Part shown: one piece after another, positions 7,728-16,979 of the stretch
Layout of the letters: each line of letters opens with the position of its first letter
How positions within the stretch are numbered: position 1 is the first letter of the stretch
Assembly (NCBI GenBank): GCA_016290215.1
Contig: JAEETH010000008.1
Coordinates: 1-64,000, forward strand
Direction of reading: 5' to 3'
Length of the DNA: 64,000 nucleotides
Source: Bacteroidales bacterium
GTDB taxonomy: Bacteria; Bacteroidota; Bacteroidia; Bacteroidales; F082
Notes under the pieces: model-generated
The model's database searches: none
Told to the model about the DNA's origin: nothing
What the model saw: the letters and a program-made list of their open reading frames with translations, nothing else
Program-made: the position numbers and the translations under genes

Positions 7728-9476
7728 TCATTTCATCTTGAACACCCAAGCCGCTGTGCTTTTCAAGTCGCTGTATTTCAGTCCGCTTATGTCAATAAAA
7801 AGTTGACCGTTTTCGTATTTCCACGGTAAGGTTTTCGGGCACCCCAACAGCGTAATTTTCGTGTCTTTTTCGGGTTTTTCGATGTTTAAAACCAACAGGT
7901 CTTCAGGATATTCCAAGGCGATGGCATAGAGTGCATCTTTTCCTTGGGTGTAGCAGATGCTTGGTTGTTTGCAAGTGTAAAGGGCAGTCAAACCTTTGGG
8001 CTGACTTGTGGTTGGGGAATTACATACCCATTCACCTGTCAGGAAGTCGCTCATTACCTGCGTTTTCATTGTATTCGATGACCAATACAACGTTATCGTG
8101 GCTTCAAGTTCATATTCTTCATAAATGACATCGATACTGTGTTGTAATCCATGGAGTTTCGTTGTTCCCGTGTTGTTTTTCCGTGTATCTTCTATGATGG
8201 TTTTGCCATCGATGACCAACTTGGCTCTGTCTTCGGTTTGAATTTCAAAAGTATACGTGTCATCAGGGCAGAAAAATTCGCCTTGCCAATGCGCTTGGAA
8301 GTGGTCACAGCTGATGGCAGGGTCGGGCGAGTTGCGCTTCCAGTCGAAGTCGATTTTTTCATCCGTGCGTGTAACCGAAACTGGCTTCATTTCGTAGAAC
8401 TTCTTGTAAGGCCGCGTTCCGTAAATGGCTTCTCCGTTGATTTCAAGCCATTTGCCAAGATCAAGTAAACGTTCTTGTTGCAATAACGGAATCTTGCCGT
8501 AGGCAGCAGGACCCACGTTGAGCGTCATGCCACCGCCTGCTGCCACGAGGACGCAGAAATGGCGGATGAGCTCGTCGGAAGTCATATAGTTTTCCAAAGG
8601 CTCGTTGCGGTTAAGGCCAAACGAACGACCCAAACCGCGACATTCCGCCCAAGGTCTGTCAGTGAGCGTGATGCCTGCGCTGTATTCGGGTGTACGGAAA
8701 CCGTGCTGCTGTCCGTCGCCCCAGCGGTCGTTGACGATAGCTTCGTCGCCCACCGTGTTGTAGTACCACGAAATGAGTTCGGTGGCGTGCCATTGCTCGG
8801 CTGTGTTGCGCCACTCGCCATCAGTGAAAAGGACGGTAGGTTTGTAGCGCGTGACGAGTTCCTTGAATTGCGGAATCATGTGCGTATCTACGTATGTGCC
8901 AATTTGATCATCGGGGTCAACATACCAGCGGTGGATGTCGCTTTTCCACTCGGGCAAGGAGTAGTAGAAGCCCATTTTGAGGCCTTTGTCGCGGACGGCT
9001 TCGGTCAATTCGCCACAGATGTCGCGTTTCGGTCCGACTTCAACAGAATTCCAACCTGGTGCATATTGGCTCGGCCAAAGGCAGAAACCATCGTGATGCT
9101 TCGAGACCAACAACACATACTTTGCTCCTGACTTTTTGAATAGGTCGGCCCATTCGTCTGGATTCCAAAGTTCGGCTTTCCACATAGGGGCAAAGTCCTC
9201 GTATTTGAAGTCCTTGCCATAGATGCGTTCTTGGAAGGTTTTGCGGTCGTCGTTGGTCATCAGGCCACGATAGTACCATTCGGCATAGCCTTCGAGGCTG
9301 GCGTAGGCTGGCACGGAATACACGCCCCAATGGATGAAAATGCCCAATTTGGCATCGGAAAACCACTGCGGATAGCCTCGTTCGTTGATGGATTCCCATG
9401 TGGGTTGCACTTGGGCGGAAAGGAGGTTGCTAAACAGCAACGCCGTGATGAGATAAAAGGTTTTCTTTGTTTTCAT
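7728..9476 (-). CDS. Alpha-L-fucosidase, GH29
   Basis: This secreted or periplasmic glycosidase of 582 residues removes alpha-linked L-fucose from glycans. Signal peptide MKTKKTFYLITALLFSNLLSAQ. The GH29 catalytic domain opens with WFSDAKLGIFIHWGVYSVPAY and holds the nucleophile Asp (about residue 218) in VLFTDGEWR. The C-terminal part (about 380-480) has a PA14-like beta stretch (FFCPDDTYTFEIQTEDRAKLVIDG). The upstream Met at 9503 was rejected because a -7 box (9483-9490) lies between it and the chosen start. It is divergent from the GH13 gene. The host-glycan or plant-glycan target is not known. Confidence 0.9.
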   Translation of the reverse strand: MKTKKTFYLITALLFSNLLSAQVQPTWESINERGYPQWFSDAKLGIFIHWGVYSVPAYASLEGYAEWYYRGLMTNDDRKTFQERIYGKDFKYEDFAPMWKAELWNPDEWADLFKKSGAKYVLLVSKHHDGFCLWPSQYAPGWNSVEVGPKRDICGELTEAVRDKGLKMGFYYSLPEWKSDIHRWYVDPDDQIGTYVDTHMIPQFKELVTRYKPTVLFTDGEWRNTAEQWHATELISWYYNTVGDEAIVNDRWGDGQQHGFRTPEYSAGITLTDRPWAECRGLGRSFGLNRNEPLENYMTSDELIRHFCVLVAAGGGMTLNVGPAAYGKIPLLQQERLLDLGKWLEINGEAIYGTRPYKKFYEMKPVSVTRTDEKIDFDWKRNSPDPAISCDHFQAHWQGEFFCPDDTYTFEIQTEDRAKLVIDGKTIIEDTRKNNTGTTKLHGLQHSIDVIYEEYELEATITLYWSSNTMKTQVMSDFLTGEWVCNSPTTSQPKGLTALYTCKQPSICYTQGKDALYAIALEYPEDLLVLNIEKPEKDTKITLLGCPKTLPWKYENGQLFIDISGLKYSDLKSTAAWVFKMK

Positions 9477-9482
9477 AATGTG

Positions 9483-9490
9483 CAAAAGTA
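9483..9490 (-). promoter_or_regulatory. -7 box of the fucosidase gene
   Basis: TACTTTTG on the minus strand ends 6 nt before the ATG, so the mRNA leader would be very short or absent. No clear TTG was seen at -33. Confidence 0.5.
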
Positions 9491-9506
9491 GAACATTTTT
9501 CATAAA

Positions 9507-9538
9507 TTTGGAGAATTGATTACAATTTCATACTTTTG
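9507..9538 (+). promoter_or_regulatory. Promoter of the GH13 gene
   Basis: TTTG (9507-9510), exactly 20 bp spacer, TACTTTTG (9531-9538). Only four bases (CGGT) separate the -7 box from the ATG, so transcription should begin at or next to the start codon (leaderless). Confidence 0.7.
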
Positions 9539-9542
9539 CGGT

Positions 9543-11069
9543 ATGAACATTTATCAACTTTTCCCACGCTTGTTCGGTAACAAGCAAACCGACTTCCACT
9601 TCAACGGCAGCAAGGTTGAAAACGGCTGTGGCACATTCAACGATATTGACGAAACCGCCCTCAACGCGATTAAAGACTTGGGTAGCACCCACATCTGGCT
9701 GACTGGAATCCTGAAGCATGCTTCTGAAAGCATCGGCACGCATCCCGACATTACCAAAGGTCGTGCAGGCTCGCCCTACGCTGTTAATGATTATCATGCC
9801 GTCGACCCCGATTTGGGCACGATGGAGGATTTTGAACAGTTGGTAGCTCGCATTCATGATAAAGGTATGAAGGCTATTATTGACTTTATTCCCAATCATT
9901 TGGCAAGACAAAATAAAGGCTTTGACCCCTGCAATTTCTATTATTGCGAGGGTCGGGCGTTTGTGTCGCCAAGAAGAATCTGCGAACAACCATACGAGGA
10001 GTTTCCTGCCAAAGCAACAGGTAATAATGTGTTTTCACCATGTCCAAGTATCAACGACTGGTACGACACGGTCAAACTTAACTACGACAACCATGATACT
10101 TGGGAGAAAATGCTTGAGATTCTGCGTTTTTGGTGTAGCAAGCAGGTCGATGGTTTCCGCGTAGATATGGCCGAGATGGTGCCAGTGGCGTTTTGGCAAT
10201 GGGTGATTGCCGAACTACGCAAGGACTATCATCCTTTGATGATTGCAGAAATATATCAGCCAGACCTTTATAAACCTTTCCTTGAGGCGGGTTTCGATTA
10301 TTTATACGACAAAGTGGGCTTGTACAACACGTTGGAACGGGTGCTTTGCGAAGGCCACGAGGCGAAAGAAATCAGCCAGGTGTGGAAGGACTTGGACGAG
10401 ATGGATGCCCACATGCTGCGTTTTATGGAGAATCACGACGAGAAGCGATTGGCTTCACGGACGTTTGTTGGCGATGCCTTTGCCGCCTTGCCCGCCGTGT
10501 CGCTTTCTGCCTTGATGAACACGGGGCCGTTTATGGTGTACAACGGTCAGGAGAGTGGGGAAGATGCTGTTGGAGAAGTGGGCTACAGCGGCGACGATGG
10601 ACGCACGCCCATTTTCGATTACTGCCACATGCCAAAACACCAAAACTGGATGAACGGAGGCAAATTTGATGGTGGTGGGTTTGACGAAACTCAGAAGAAA
10701 CTCTTTGACTATTATCGTAAACTGTTGCATTTCAGGAATGAACATTCTGCTATCAGCGAAGGTAAATTCTATGACTTGATGTGGTGCAATCCGTGGTACA
10801 TGAACTTCGACCCGCAGTATGTCTATGCTTTCTTGCGCTATTCCGAAACGGAGCGCTTGTTGATAGTCGTGAACTTTAACCGAAATGAATCGCGTGATGT
10901 GGAAGTGAAGATTCCGCATGATGCCTTAGCCTTGATGGGCCAAAGCAAAGCCAACGAATTTGATATGAATGATTTCGCTTCTGAGGTACAGCCCGTCCAT
11001 TTGGAGCCTTCGGAGACGAAAGTTATTGATTTGGATTCAAAAGAGGTCATGTTTCGCACTCTCAGTTGA
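9543..11069 (+). CDS. Cytoplasmic GH13 alpha-glucan hydrolase
   Basis: This GH13 protein of 508 residues has no signal peptide, so it acts in the cytoplasm on alpha-glucans or maltodextrins. The (beta/alpha)8 barrel carries IIDFIPNHLA (region I), the nucleophile Asp about 208 in GFRVDMAE, the acid Glu about 235 in IAEIYQP and the transition-state Asp about 299 in ENHDEKR. A short C-terminal beta domain follows (YAFLRYSETERLLIVVNFNR). The start at 9543 is dictated by the promoter at 9507-9538; an upstream in-frame Met lies before the promoter. It is near glgB, so a role in glycogen or maltodextrin turnover is plausible. The exact subfamily and linkage were not determined. Confidence 0.85.
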   Translation: MNIYQLFPRLFGNKQTDFHFNGSKVENGCGTFNDIDETALNAIKDLGSTHIWLTGILKHASESIGTHPDITKGRAGSPYAVNDYHAVDPDLGTMEDFEQLVARIHDKGMKAIIDFIPNHLARQNKGFDPCNFYYCEGRAFVSPRRICEQPYEEFPAKATGNNVFSPCPSINDWYDTVKLNYDNHDTWEKMLEILRFWCSKQVDGFRVDMAEMVPVAFWQWVIAELRKDYHPLMIAEIYQPDLYKPFLEAGFDYLYDKVGLYNTLERVLCEGHEAKEISQVWKDLDEMDAHMLRFMENHDEKRLASRTFVGDAFAALPAVSLSALMNTGPFMVYNGQESGEDAVGEVGYSGDDGRTPIFDYCHMPKHQNWMNGGKFDGGGFDETQKKLFDYYRKLLHFRNEHSAISEGKFYDLMWCNPWYMNFDPQYVYAFLRYSETERLLIVVNFNRNESRDVEVKIPHDALALMGQSKANEFDMNDFASEVQPVHLEPSETKVIDLDSKEVMFRTLS

Positions 11070-11143
11070 CTTTTTTGAGCTGACTTGATGTTTTTTTTTT
11101 CAGAATAATTACACAAAAAATGTAGTGTAAATGAAAAAAATTC

Positions 11144-11201
11144 TATTTTTGCATTGCGGAAAATTCGTTGCGTAAAGTTCGTTACGAAAAGTTCGCAATG
11201 A
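11144..11201 (+). promoter_or_regulatory. -7 box and three 14-bp direct repeats before the ATPase gene
   Basis: TATTTTTG (11144-11151) is followed by three imperfect tandem 14-mers: AAAATTCGTTGCGT (11160-11173), AAAGTTCGTTACGA (11174-11187) and AAAGTTCGCAATGA (11188-11201). They would lie in the mRNA leader or at the start of transcription, 16 bp before the ATG. Confidence 0.55.
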
Positions 11202-11216
11202 AAATATATAGATATT

Positions 11217-12356
11217 ATGGCAGGGAAAAAACAAAAACAGCTTGATAATCCGTTTGTTTTCCAAGGATACGAAGGGCCAGAATACTTCTGTGATCGTGTT
11301 GAAGAAACGGAAAATTTGATTTCTGCGCTCAAAAATGGACGCAATATCACCCTAATTTCTCCTAGAAAAATAGGAAAAACAGGGCTGATAAACCATGCAT
11401 TTTATCAGATTAAGGCGGAAAATAAGGATGCTATTTGCATCTATGTCGATATTTTTTCGACCAAAAACTTGCAGGAATTTGTCGAATTGTTGTGTAAGAC
11501 GGTAATCGAGGATGCGCTGGAAAGGGAAAAATCGTTTGCGAACAAGGTGTTGGATTTTTTCAAGGGGCTTCGGCCTACCATCTCTCCGGATTTGATGACG
11601 GGGATGCCAACTGTTTCGGTGAATGTAGTCCCTGCGCAAGCTGAATATACGCTCAAGAGCGTTTTCTCCCATTTAAATGGCTTGGGTAAGCCTGTGTACA
11701 TGGCCATCGATGAGTTTCAGCAGATTACAGAATACCCAGAAACGGGCACCGAGGCCTTGTTACGTTCTTATATCCAGTTTATCCACCATGTGAATTTTAT
11801 CTTTTCCGGAAGCAAGAAACACTTGATGGAAGAGATGTTCTGTGCTCCCAACAGGCCTTTCTACCAAAGTACTCAGCTGATGAATTTGGAACCACTGCAA
11901 GAGGATGTCTATTATGACTTTGCCAACAAATTTTTCGAGGCAAAGAAAGGCTCGTTTAGCCAACAAGTGTTCCGTGACATTTATCAGCGTTTTGACGGCT
12001 ATACCTGGTATCTGCAAGCCATCCTGAATCGATTGTATGAGCAAGGGAAAAAGGTGGAAACGGACAAACAAGCCGTAGATGCGATTTTGTTCCATGTCAA
12101 CGCATTGGCGCCACATTATCAAATGCTTACCTCGTTTTTGACCGACAACCAGTTCGGTTTGCTCAAAGCCATTGCCCGCGCTGAGCTTGTCGAACAGCCA
12201 TTGAGCAATGAGTTTATCAAGCGTTTTGAATTGCCCAGCACGAGCAGTGTCAAGTCAGCCTTGTCGGTGCTGGTTGACAAAGACTTGGTTTACCAGACCA
12301 GTAAGGGCTATATCGTATACGACCGCTTCCTTGGACTTTGGTTGAAGCGGTTGTGA
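11217..12356 (+). CDS. AAA-type ATPase (archaeal-ATPase-like, PF01637 type)
   Basis: A 379-residue protein with an N-terminal P-loop ATPase: Walker A at about 43-50 (SPRKIGKTG, the first Gly replaced by Ser as is common in this family) and Walker B YMAIDEFQQI at about 160. A winged-helix-like C-terminus follows (LFDLL-type segment FGLLKAIARAELVEQPLSNEFI ... SVKSALSVLVDKDLVY). Such ATPases are abundant and often mobile in Bacteroidales, and their function is unknown. The segment AELVEQP is encoded by a half copy of foldback repeat B (about 12182-12199). The gene interrupts a glycan-metabolism block, which suggests later insertion. Compare the DUF234-type ATPase at 24512. Confidence 0.75.
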   Translation: MAGKKQKQLDNPFVFQGYEGPEYFCDRVEETENLISALKNGRNITLISPRKIGKTGLINHAFYQIKAENKDAICIYVDIFSTKNLQEFVELLCKTVIEDALEREKSFANKVLDFFKGLRPTISPDLMTGMPTVSVNVVPAQAEYTLKSVFSHLNGLGKPVYMAIDEFQQITEYPETGTEALLRSYIQFIHHVNFIFSGSKKHLMEEMFCAPNRPFYQSTQLMNLEPLQEDVYYDFANKFFEAKKGSFSQQVFRDIYQRFDGYTWYLQAILNRLYEQGKKVETDKQAVDAILFHVNALAPHYQMLTSFLTDNQFGLLKAIARAELVEQPLSNEFIKRFELPSTSSVKSALSVLVDKDLVYQTSKGYIVYDRFLGLWLKRL

Positions 12357-12379
12357 TGTGAACTGTCAATGTTTTTGTT

Positions 12380-12412
12380 TTTGCAAACTTTGTAGATATT
12401 TTGTTAATTTTG
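12380..12412 (+). promoter_or_regulatory. Promoter of glgB
   Basis: TTTG (12380-12383), 21-bp spacer, TAATTTTG (12405-12412); the ATG is 22 bp downstream. A textbook Bacteroidota promoter. Confidence 0.7.
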
Positions 12413-12434
12413 CAGTATACTAAAGAACGACAAT

Positions 12435-14432
12435 ATGTTACCCCTTGTAAAAAACGACCCTTGGCTCAACCCCGTCAGCAAGGCTGTTGACGACCGCCAC
12501 AACCGTTATGAACAACGGTTGAACAACATTAAAAACAACTACGGCAGCCTCAAGACTTTCGCCACGGCGCACCAGTTTTTGGGCTTCAATTACGATAAGC
12601 GCCGTCACGGCTGGTGGTACCGCGAATGGGCACCTGCCGCACATTACCTTTCGCTGATGGGCGACTTCAACAACTGGAATCGCTATGAGTTTCCTCTGGA
12701 ATTGGCTGGTAATGGCCTTTGGGAAATCTTTCTGCCCGACAGCGAGTTTGCCCATCGTCTTGTGCATGGGAGCAAGCTGAAAGTGCTGGTGCAGTCGCAA
12801 ATCGGGGAGCATGAACGTATTCCGGTGTATATCAAACGCGTGATTCAGGACGAAGGCAACAAGGACTTTGCTGGCCAGTTTTGGAATCCACCTACACCTT
12901 ATCTATATAAACATGCCGCACCGCAGTTAAAAGGCGAGCCTTTGCTGATTTATGAGACCCATGTCGGCATGGCGCAGGAAGAGGAAAGGGTAGGGACCTA
13001 CAAGGAGTTTACCCAAAATATTCTGCCGCGCATCAAAGCAGATGGTTATAATGCCATTCAGCTCATGGCCATCGCCGAGCATCCGTATTACGGCTCGTTT
13101 GGCTACCATGTCTCCAATTTCTTCGCGCCGAGTTCGCGTTTCGGTACGCCCGAAGAGTTGAAAGAGCTCATCGATACGGCGCACGGCATGGGTATGTTAG
13201 TCATCATGGACCTTGTGCACTCCCACACGGTGAAAAACATCCGCGAGGGCATCAACCTGTTCGATGGGACTGATTTCCAATATCTGCACGCTGGCGAGCG
13301 CGGCAACCACAACCTTTGGGACTCCAAGCTCTTCAACTACGGCAAGGAAGAGACCCTGCAATTCCTGCTCTCCAATGTGCGCTACTGGCTGGAAGAGTTC
13401 CGCTTCGACGGTTTCCGCTTTGATGGCGTGACCTCAATGCTTTACCTTGACCATGGCGTTGGGACGACCTTCGATGCTCCGGAAAAGTACTTTGGCGATA
13501 ATGTGGATGCCGACGCAGTCACCTATATGCAACTGGCTAACATACTGTGTCATGAGCTGAATCCGCAGGCTGTCACCATTGCCGAAGATGTGAGCGGTAT
13601 GCCAGGCCTCTGCAATCCCATTGCCGATGGAGGCATGGGTTTCGATTACCGCTTGGGTATGGGCTTGCCTGACTTTTGGATTAAGATTTTGAAAGACGAG
13701 CCAGAGGAACAATGGAACATGAAGAACTTCTTCTTCACTATGACCAACCACTTGCCGCAGACCAAGACGGTGGCCTACGCTGAGAGCCACGACCAGGCGC
13801 TGGTGGGCGACAAGACCATTGCTTTCCGTTTGATGGACAAAGAGATGTACACCTCGATGAGTGTAGACACACCTTCCATGACCGTCGACCGTGGCATTGC
13901 TTTGCACAAGATGATTCGCCTCTTCACACTCACTTTAGGTGGTGAGGCTTGGCTCAATTTCATGGGCAACGAGTTCGGCCATCCAGAATGGATTGATTTC
14001 CCACGTCAAGGCAATAATTGGAGCTACCATTTTGCCCGTCGCCAATGGTCGTTGGTTGACAATGAACACCTGAAATACCATTTCATGGGTGACTTTGATA
14101 AGGCTATGCTCAACTTGGTGAAGAAACATCCCATTATGCAAGCACCGCCAGCATGGATGCTCTATGCCGATGAGGACAACAAGACCGTCGTCTACGAACG
14201 CGGCAACTTGATCTTTGTCTTCAACTGGGGAACGAATTCTGTGCCTGATTATGTCATTCCCGTGAAGCAGACGGGTGATTACCGCATCATCCTTACCACC
14301 GACGACAAGGCTTTTGGCGGCTTTGGCAATATCGATACAAGCGTGAAGTTCCCCTCAGAAAAGAAAGGCGACAACATTACGATGAAGGTCTACAATGTCA
14401 GCCGTGTGGCGACGGTGTATCAGCGGGTTTGA
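12435..14432 (+). CDS. glgB: 1,4-alpha-glucan branching enzyme (eukaryotic-like GH13_8 type)
   Basis: A 665-residue enzyme that makes alpha-1,6 branches in glycogen. The N-terminal CBM48 domain (about 45-150: GWWYREWAPAAHYLSLMGDFNNW) is followed by the GH13 barrel with the nucleophile Asp about 329 in FRFDGFRFDGV, Glu about 383 in TIAEDVSG and Asp about 452 in AYAESHDQ, and a C-terminal beta domain (VFVFNW-like segment LIFVFNWGTNS). AYAESHDQALVGDKTIAF and YLDHGVG are hallmarks of the GH13_8 subfamily, which bacteria of this phylum share with eukaryotes. Its stop directly abuts the stop of the convergent GH31 gene with no spacer. Confidence 0.95.
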   Translation: MLPLVKNDPWLNPVSKAVDDRHNRYEQRLNNIKNNYGSLKTFATAHQFLGFNYDKRRHGWWYREWAPAAHYLSLMGDFNNWNRYEFPLELAGNGLWEIFLPDSEFAHRLVHGSKLKVLVQSQIGEHERIPVYIKRVIQDEGNKDFAGQFWNPPTPYLYKHAAPQLKGEPLLIYETHVGMAQEEERVGTYKEFTQNILPRIKADGYNAIQLMAIAEHPYYGSFGYHVSNFFAPSSRFGTPEELKELIDTAHGMGMLVIMDLVHSHTVKNIREGINLFDGTDFQYLHAGERGNHNLWDSKLFNYGKEETLQFLLSNVRYWLEEFRFDGFRFDGVTSMLYLDHGVGTTFDAPEKYFGDNVDADAVTYMQLANILCHELNPQAVTIAEDVSGMPGLCNPIADGGMGFDYRLGMGLPDFWIKILKDEPEEQWNMKNFFFTMTNHLPQTKTVAYAESHDQALVGDKTIAFRLMDKEMYTSMSVDTPSMTVDRGIALHKMIRLFTLTLGGEAWLNFMGNEFGHPEWIDFPRQGNNWSYHFARRQWSLVDNEHLKYHFMGDFDKAMLNLVKKHPIMQAPPAWMLYADEDNKTVVYERGNLIFVFNWGTNSVPDYVIPVKQTGDYRIILTTDDKAFGGFGNIDTSVKFPSEKKGDNITMKVYNVSRVATVYQRV

Positions 14433-16937
14433 TTATTTCCCCACCTGTTCCTTGAACCATGCTTTGAGATCCTCGTCCATGCCTTTTTGTTGTTCCAACG
14501 AAGTATCGATGTCGTCGAAATATTGGCGGAAGAGGTTGACACTTTCGCTAAGCGTGTTCGGGAAATAGGTCACTTGTTGGCCGAGGCTACCGAAGAGGCC
14601 CAAGGCGTCGTTCAGATCGAGGTTGGCCTTGTGGTTTTTCAGTTCAGCGATGGCCTTGACAGCGCGATGATAGTTGCCCAGTGTGCCGTTGGTCAGGTTA
14701 ATGGTGCTGTTTTTCTGGTATTCTACGCGGATGTCGGTCTTGTCTTTCCAGTTCCCTTCAGGCAGTGCCACCACGAGAGTAAAGTTCTCTCCATCGTATT
14801 CCCATTCGATTTCCTTGTCGTTGCAGTAGACATGAACGGGCACATCGGAGGCCACAAACTTAAGTGTGATGTTGCGTGAGGCAGGGATGAAGTTGCCCTC
14901 GGCAGGGTTGATGCTGACCAAACAAGTGTTCTCTTGCCTCGTGGTTTGGAATCTGACCCACATGTTGTTTTCGTCGTAGTTCTTGTCGTCGCCGTCATCG
15001 TAATACATGGTGAAGTCACCATCGGCACCGGGATAAATCATCAGGTCGAACTGTGTCCAATCAGTGCCGCCCACATGTTGATGGCAGTCGGTGTATTGCG
15101 GGATGATGGCGCCTGCTTTCACATAGCGCGGGTATTCGTCGATCATGAAATTGCGTGTCACCACTTGGCCGCCTTGCAGCATCGTGCCTGTACACACCTC
15201 GTACCAACTGCCTTGTGGCAGCCAGATGTCGAGGGTGGAGAAGTTGCCTTCCATTGGGGCGGTGATGGGAGCCACCAGCATGTCGTCGCCAAACATATAT
15301 TCGTTGCGGAAACTGTAGGCTTCTGGACAGTCGGGCCAGTCGTAGTAAAGCGGACGGCAGAGCGAGAGGCCTTCGTCGTGGGCTTTGCGCGCCATAGTGT
15401 AGATGTAAGGAATCATCTGACGGCGTTGCTGGATGGTGTTGCGGATGATGTCGGTGTATTCGACGGGGAAAGTCCATGGCTCTTTCTTGATGGCGGCGTC
15501 CTTGGTGGAGTGGCTGCGCAAGATGGGGCTCAAAGCGCCAAACTGCATCCAGCGAGCATAGAGCTCGGGAGTGAGTTCATTGCAGCAGTGGCCACCGATG
15601 TCATGGCTCCAGAAGCCATACAGCACATTGCTCGCCGTTGAGTTGAAATAGGGCTGGAAATCAAGGCCTTGCCACGAGATGATGGCATCGCCCGAGAAAC
15701 CGATTTGATAACGGTGGTTGCCCAAGCCGCCCCAACGGTGATAAAGCATCGGGCGTGTGTCGCGGGTGCGCTCAAAGTTGGAGAAGAAGCAGTAGTTGAT
15801 CCACCAGGTGACGCTCAAATTAGTGAGTTGCTTGTCGTTGAGCCAATGCTGCCAGTCGAGCCACCAAAAGTCGATGCCATTGCGTTCCATAGGCTTCAGG
15901 ATGACGTCGAATAGTGCCGACATGTAGCGTTTGTCGGAGCCTTGCCATGGAATGTATGGCCGTCCCGTTGTGTCAAGTTGTATATAGGCGGCAAACTCGT
16001 CATAGCATTCCTCGAAAGACTCCACGCCACCGGCGGGATGCAGGTTGAGCGTTGTGCGGATGTCGCGGCGGCCCATGTCAGCGATGAGACGGGTGTAGTC
16101 GGGGAAGAGTTTCTTGTTCCAGGTCCAACCGGTCCAGTTGCCTTTGCCTTCCTCGGTGTAATGCCAATCCATGTCGATGACAAGCACATCGATGGGGATG
16201 TCGTATTGGTCGAATTTCTTCACCAAGTCGCGGAGTTCCTTGTCGCTATAAGCCCAGAAGCGTGACCACCAGTAGCCGAAGGCGTAGCGTGGTGGCAACG
16301 GCACCTTGCCAGCGAAGACGGTGAAGTCTTTCAAGGCTTGTTTGTAGTCGTGACCGTAGCCCATGAAGTACCAGTCTTGGTTGTCGAGGCTTTCGCGTTC
16401 CATCACCCAAGGCCAGTCGCTGTTGTCGAAGAGGTAGCTCTGCGAGTCGTCGATGAGCGTCCAGCCGTCGGTGGCTAAGAGTCCGTCTTCAATGGGCATC
16501 TTTTCGTCCGTCGTGCCGCTGCGGATTTCTCCATTGTAGCGGTCTAAGGTGCGATAGGTGCCTTTCAGGTTGTGTTCTTGCACCATGCCAGGCTTCCATG
16601 TGAAACTTGGCACAACGCCTTTCAACGAACTGATGCTTAGGTTGTCGGCAGTGAAAGCCCCGCTGCCTTTCTTGTATTTCAGTTTCAGTTTGGCGGTGGT
16701 GATTTCAATGGTCTTGCCTTCTTTGACCTTGAAGTCCACGGCGGGATAGTCGCGGATGACAGCCACTTGCGAGGCGTTGTCGACGAAATGCCCGTTGGGG
16801 GCATATTCCAATCGGATGGCGCCATCAGTAATGACGGTGAAACGCACGGTTCCGTCTTGGTAGGCGATGTTTTTGTTTTGCGCTTGGAGGCCAAAAGCCA
16901 TCAACATGAGCAGCGAGAGGGTAAGGAGTTTTTTCAT
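14433..16937 (-). CDS. Secreted GH31 glycosidase (alpha-glucosidase/alpha-xylosidase type)
   Basis: An 834-residue exported enzyme; signal peptide MKKLLTLSLLMLMAFGLQAQ fixes the start at 16937. It has the N-terminal GH31 beta-sandwich (about 25-200) and the barrel with DVLVIDMDWH, the DFWWLDWQHW stretch carrying the usual nucleophile Asp, and GFWSHDIGGH. A DUF5110-like beta domain (TMYYDDGDDKNYDENN) and a helical tail of about 70 residues end the protein. GH31 enzymes remove terminal alpha-glucosyl or alpha-xylosyl units; the sequence does not decide which. With glgB and GH13 it suggests that alpha-glucans are degraded outside and stored inside. Confidence 0.9.
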   Translation of the reverse strand: MKKLLTLSLLMLMAFGLQAQNKNIAYQDGTVRFTVITDGAIRLEYAPNGHFVDNASQVAVIRDYPAVDFKVKEGKTIEITTAKLKLKYKKGSGAFTADNLSISSLKGVVPSFTWKPGMVQEHNLKGTYRTLDRYNGEIRSGTTDEKMPIEDGLLATDGWTLIDDSQSYLFDNSDWPWVMERESLDNQDWYFMGYGHDYKQALKDFTVFAGKVPLPPRYAFGYWWSRFWAYSDKELRDLVKKFDQYDIPIDVLVIDMDWHYTEEGKGNWTGWTWNKKLFPDYTRLIADMGRRDIRTTLNLHPAGGVESFEECYDEFAAYIQLDTTGRPYIPWQGSDKRYMSALFDVILKPMERNGIDFWWLDWQHWLNDKQLTNLSVTWWINYCFFSNFERTRDTRPMLYHRWGGLGNHRYQIGFSGDAIISWQGLDFQPYFNSTASNVLYGFWSHDIGGHCCNELTPELYARWMQFGALSPILRSHSTKDAAIKKEPWTFPVEYTDIIRNTIQQRRQMIPYIYTMARKAHDEGLSLCRPLYYDWPDCPEAYSFRNEYMFGDDMLVAPITAPMEGNFSTLDIWLPQGSWYEVCTGTMLQGGQVVTRNFMIDEYPRYVKAGAIIPQYTDCHQHVGGTDWTQFDLMIYPGADGDFTMYYDDGDDKNYDENNMWVRFQTTRQENTCLVSINPAEGNFIPASRNITLKFVASDVPVHVYCNDKEIEWEYDGENFTLVVALPEGNWKDKTDIRVEYQKNSTINLTNGTLGNYHRAVKAIAELKNHKANLDLNDALGLFGSLGQQVTYFPNTLSESVNLFRQYFDDIDTSLEQQKGMDEDLKAWFKEQVGK

Positions 16938-16979
16938 ATTCGATTTGTTTATTGATGATATGTCGCAGATAATCAAATT

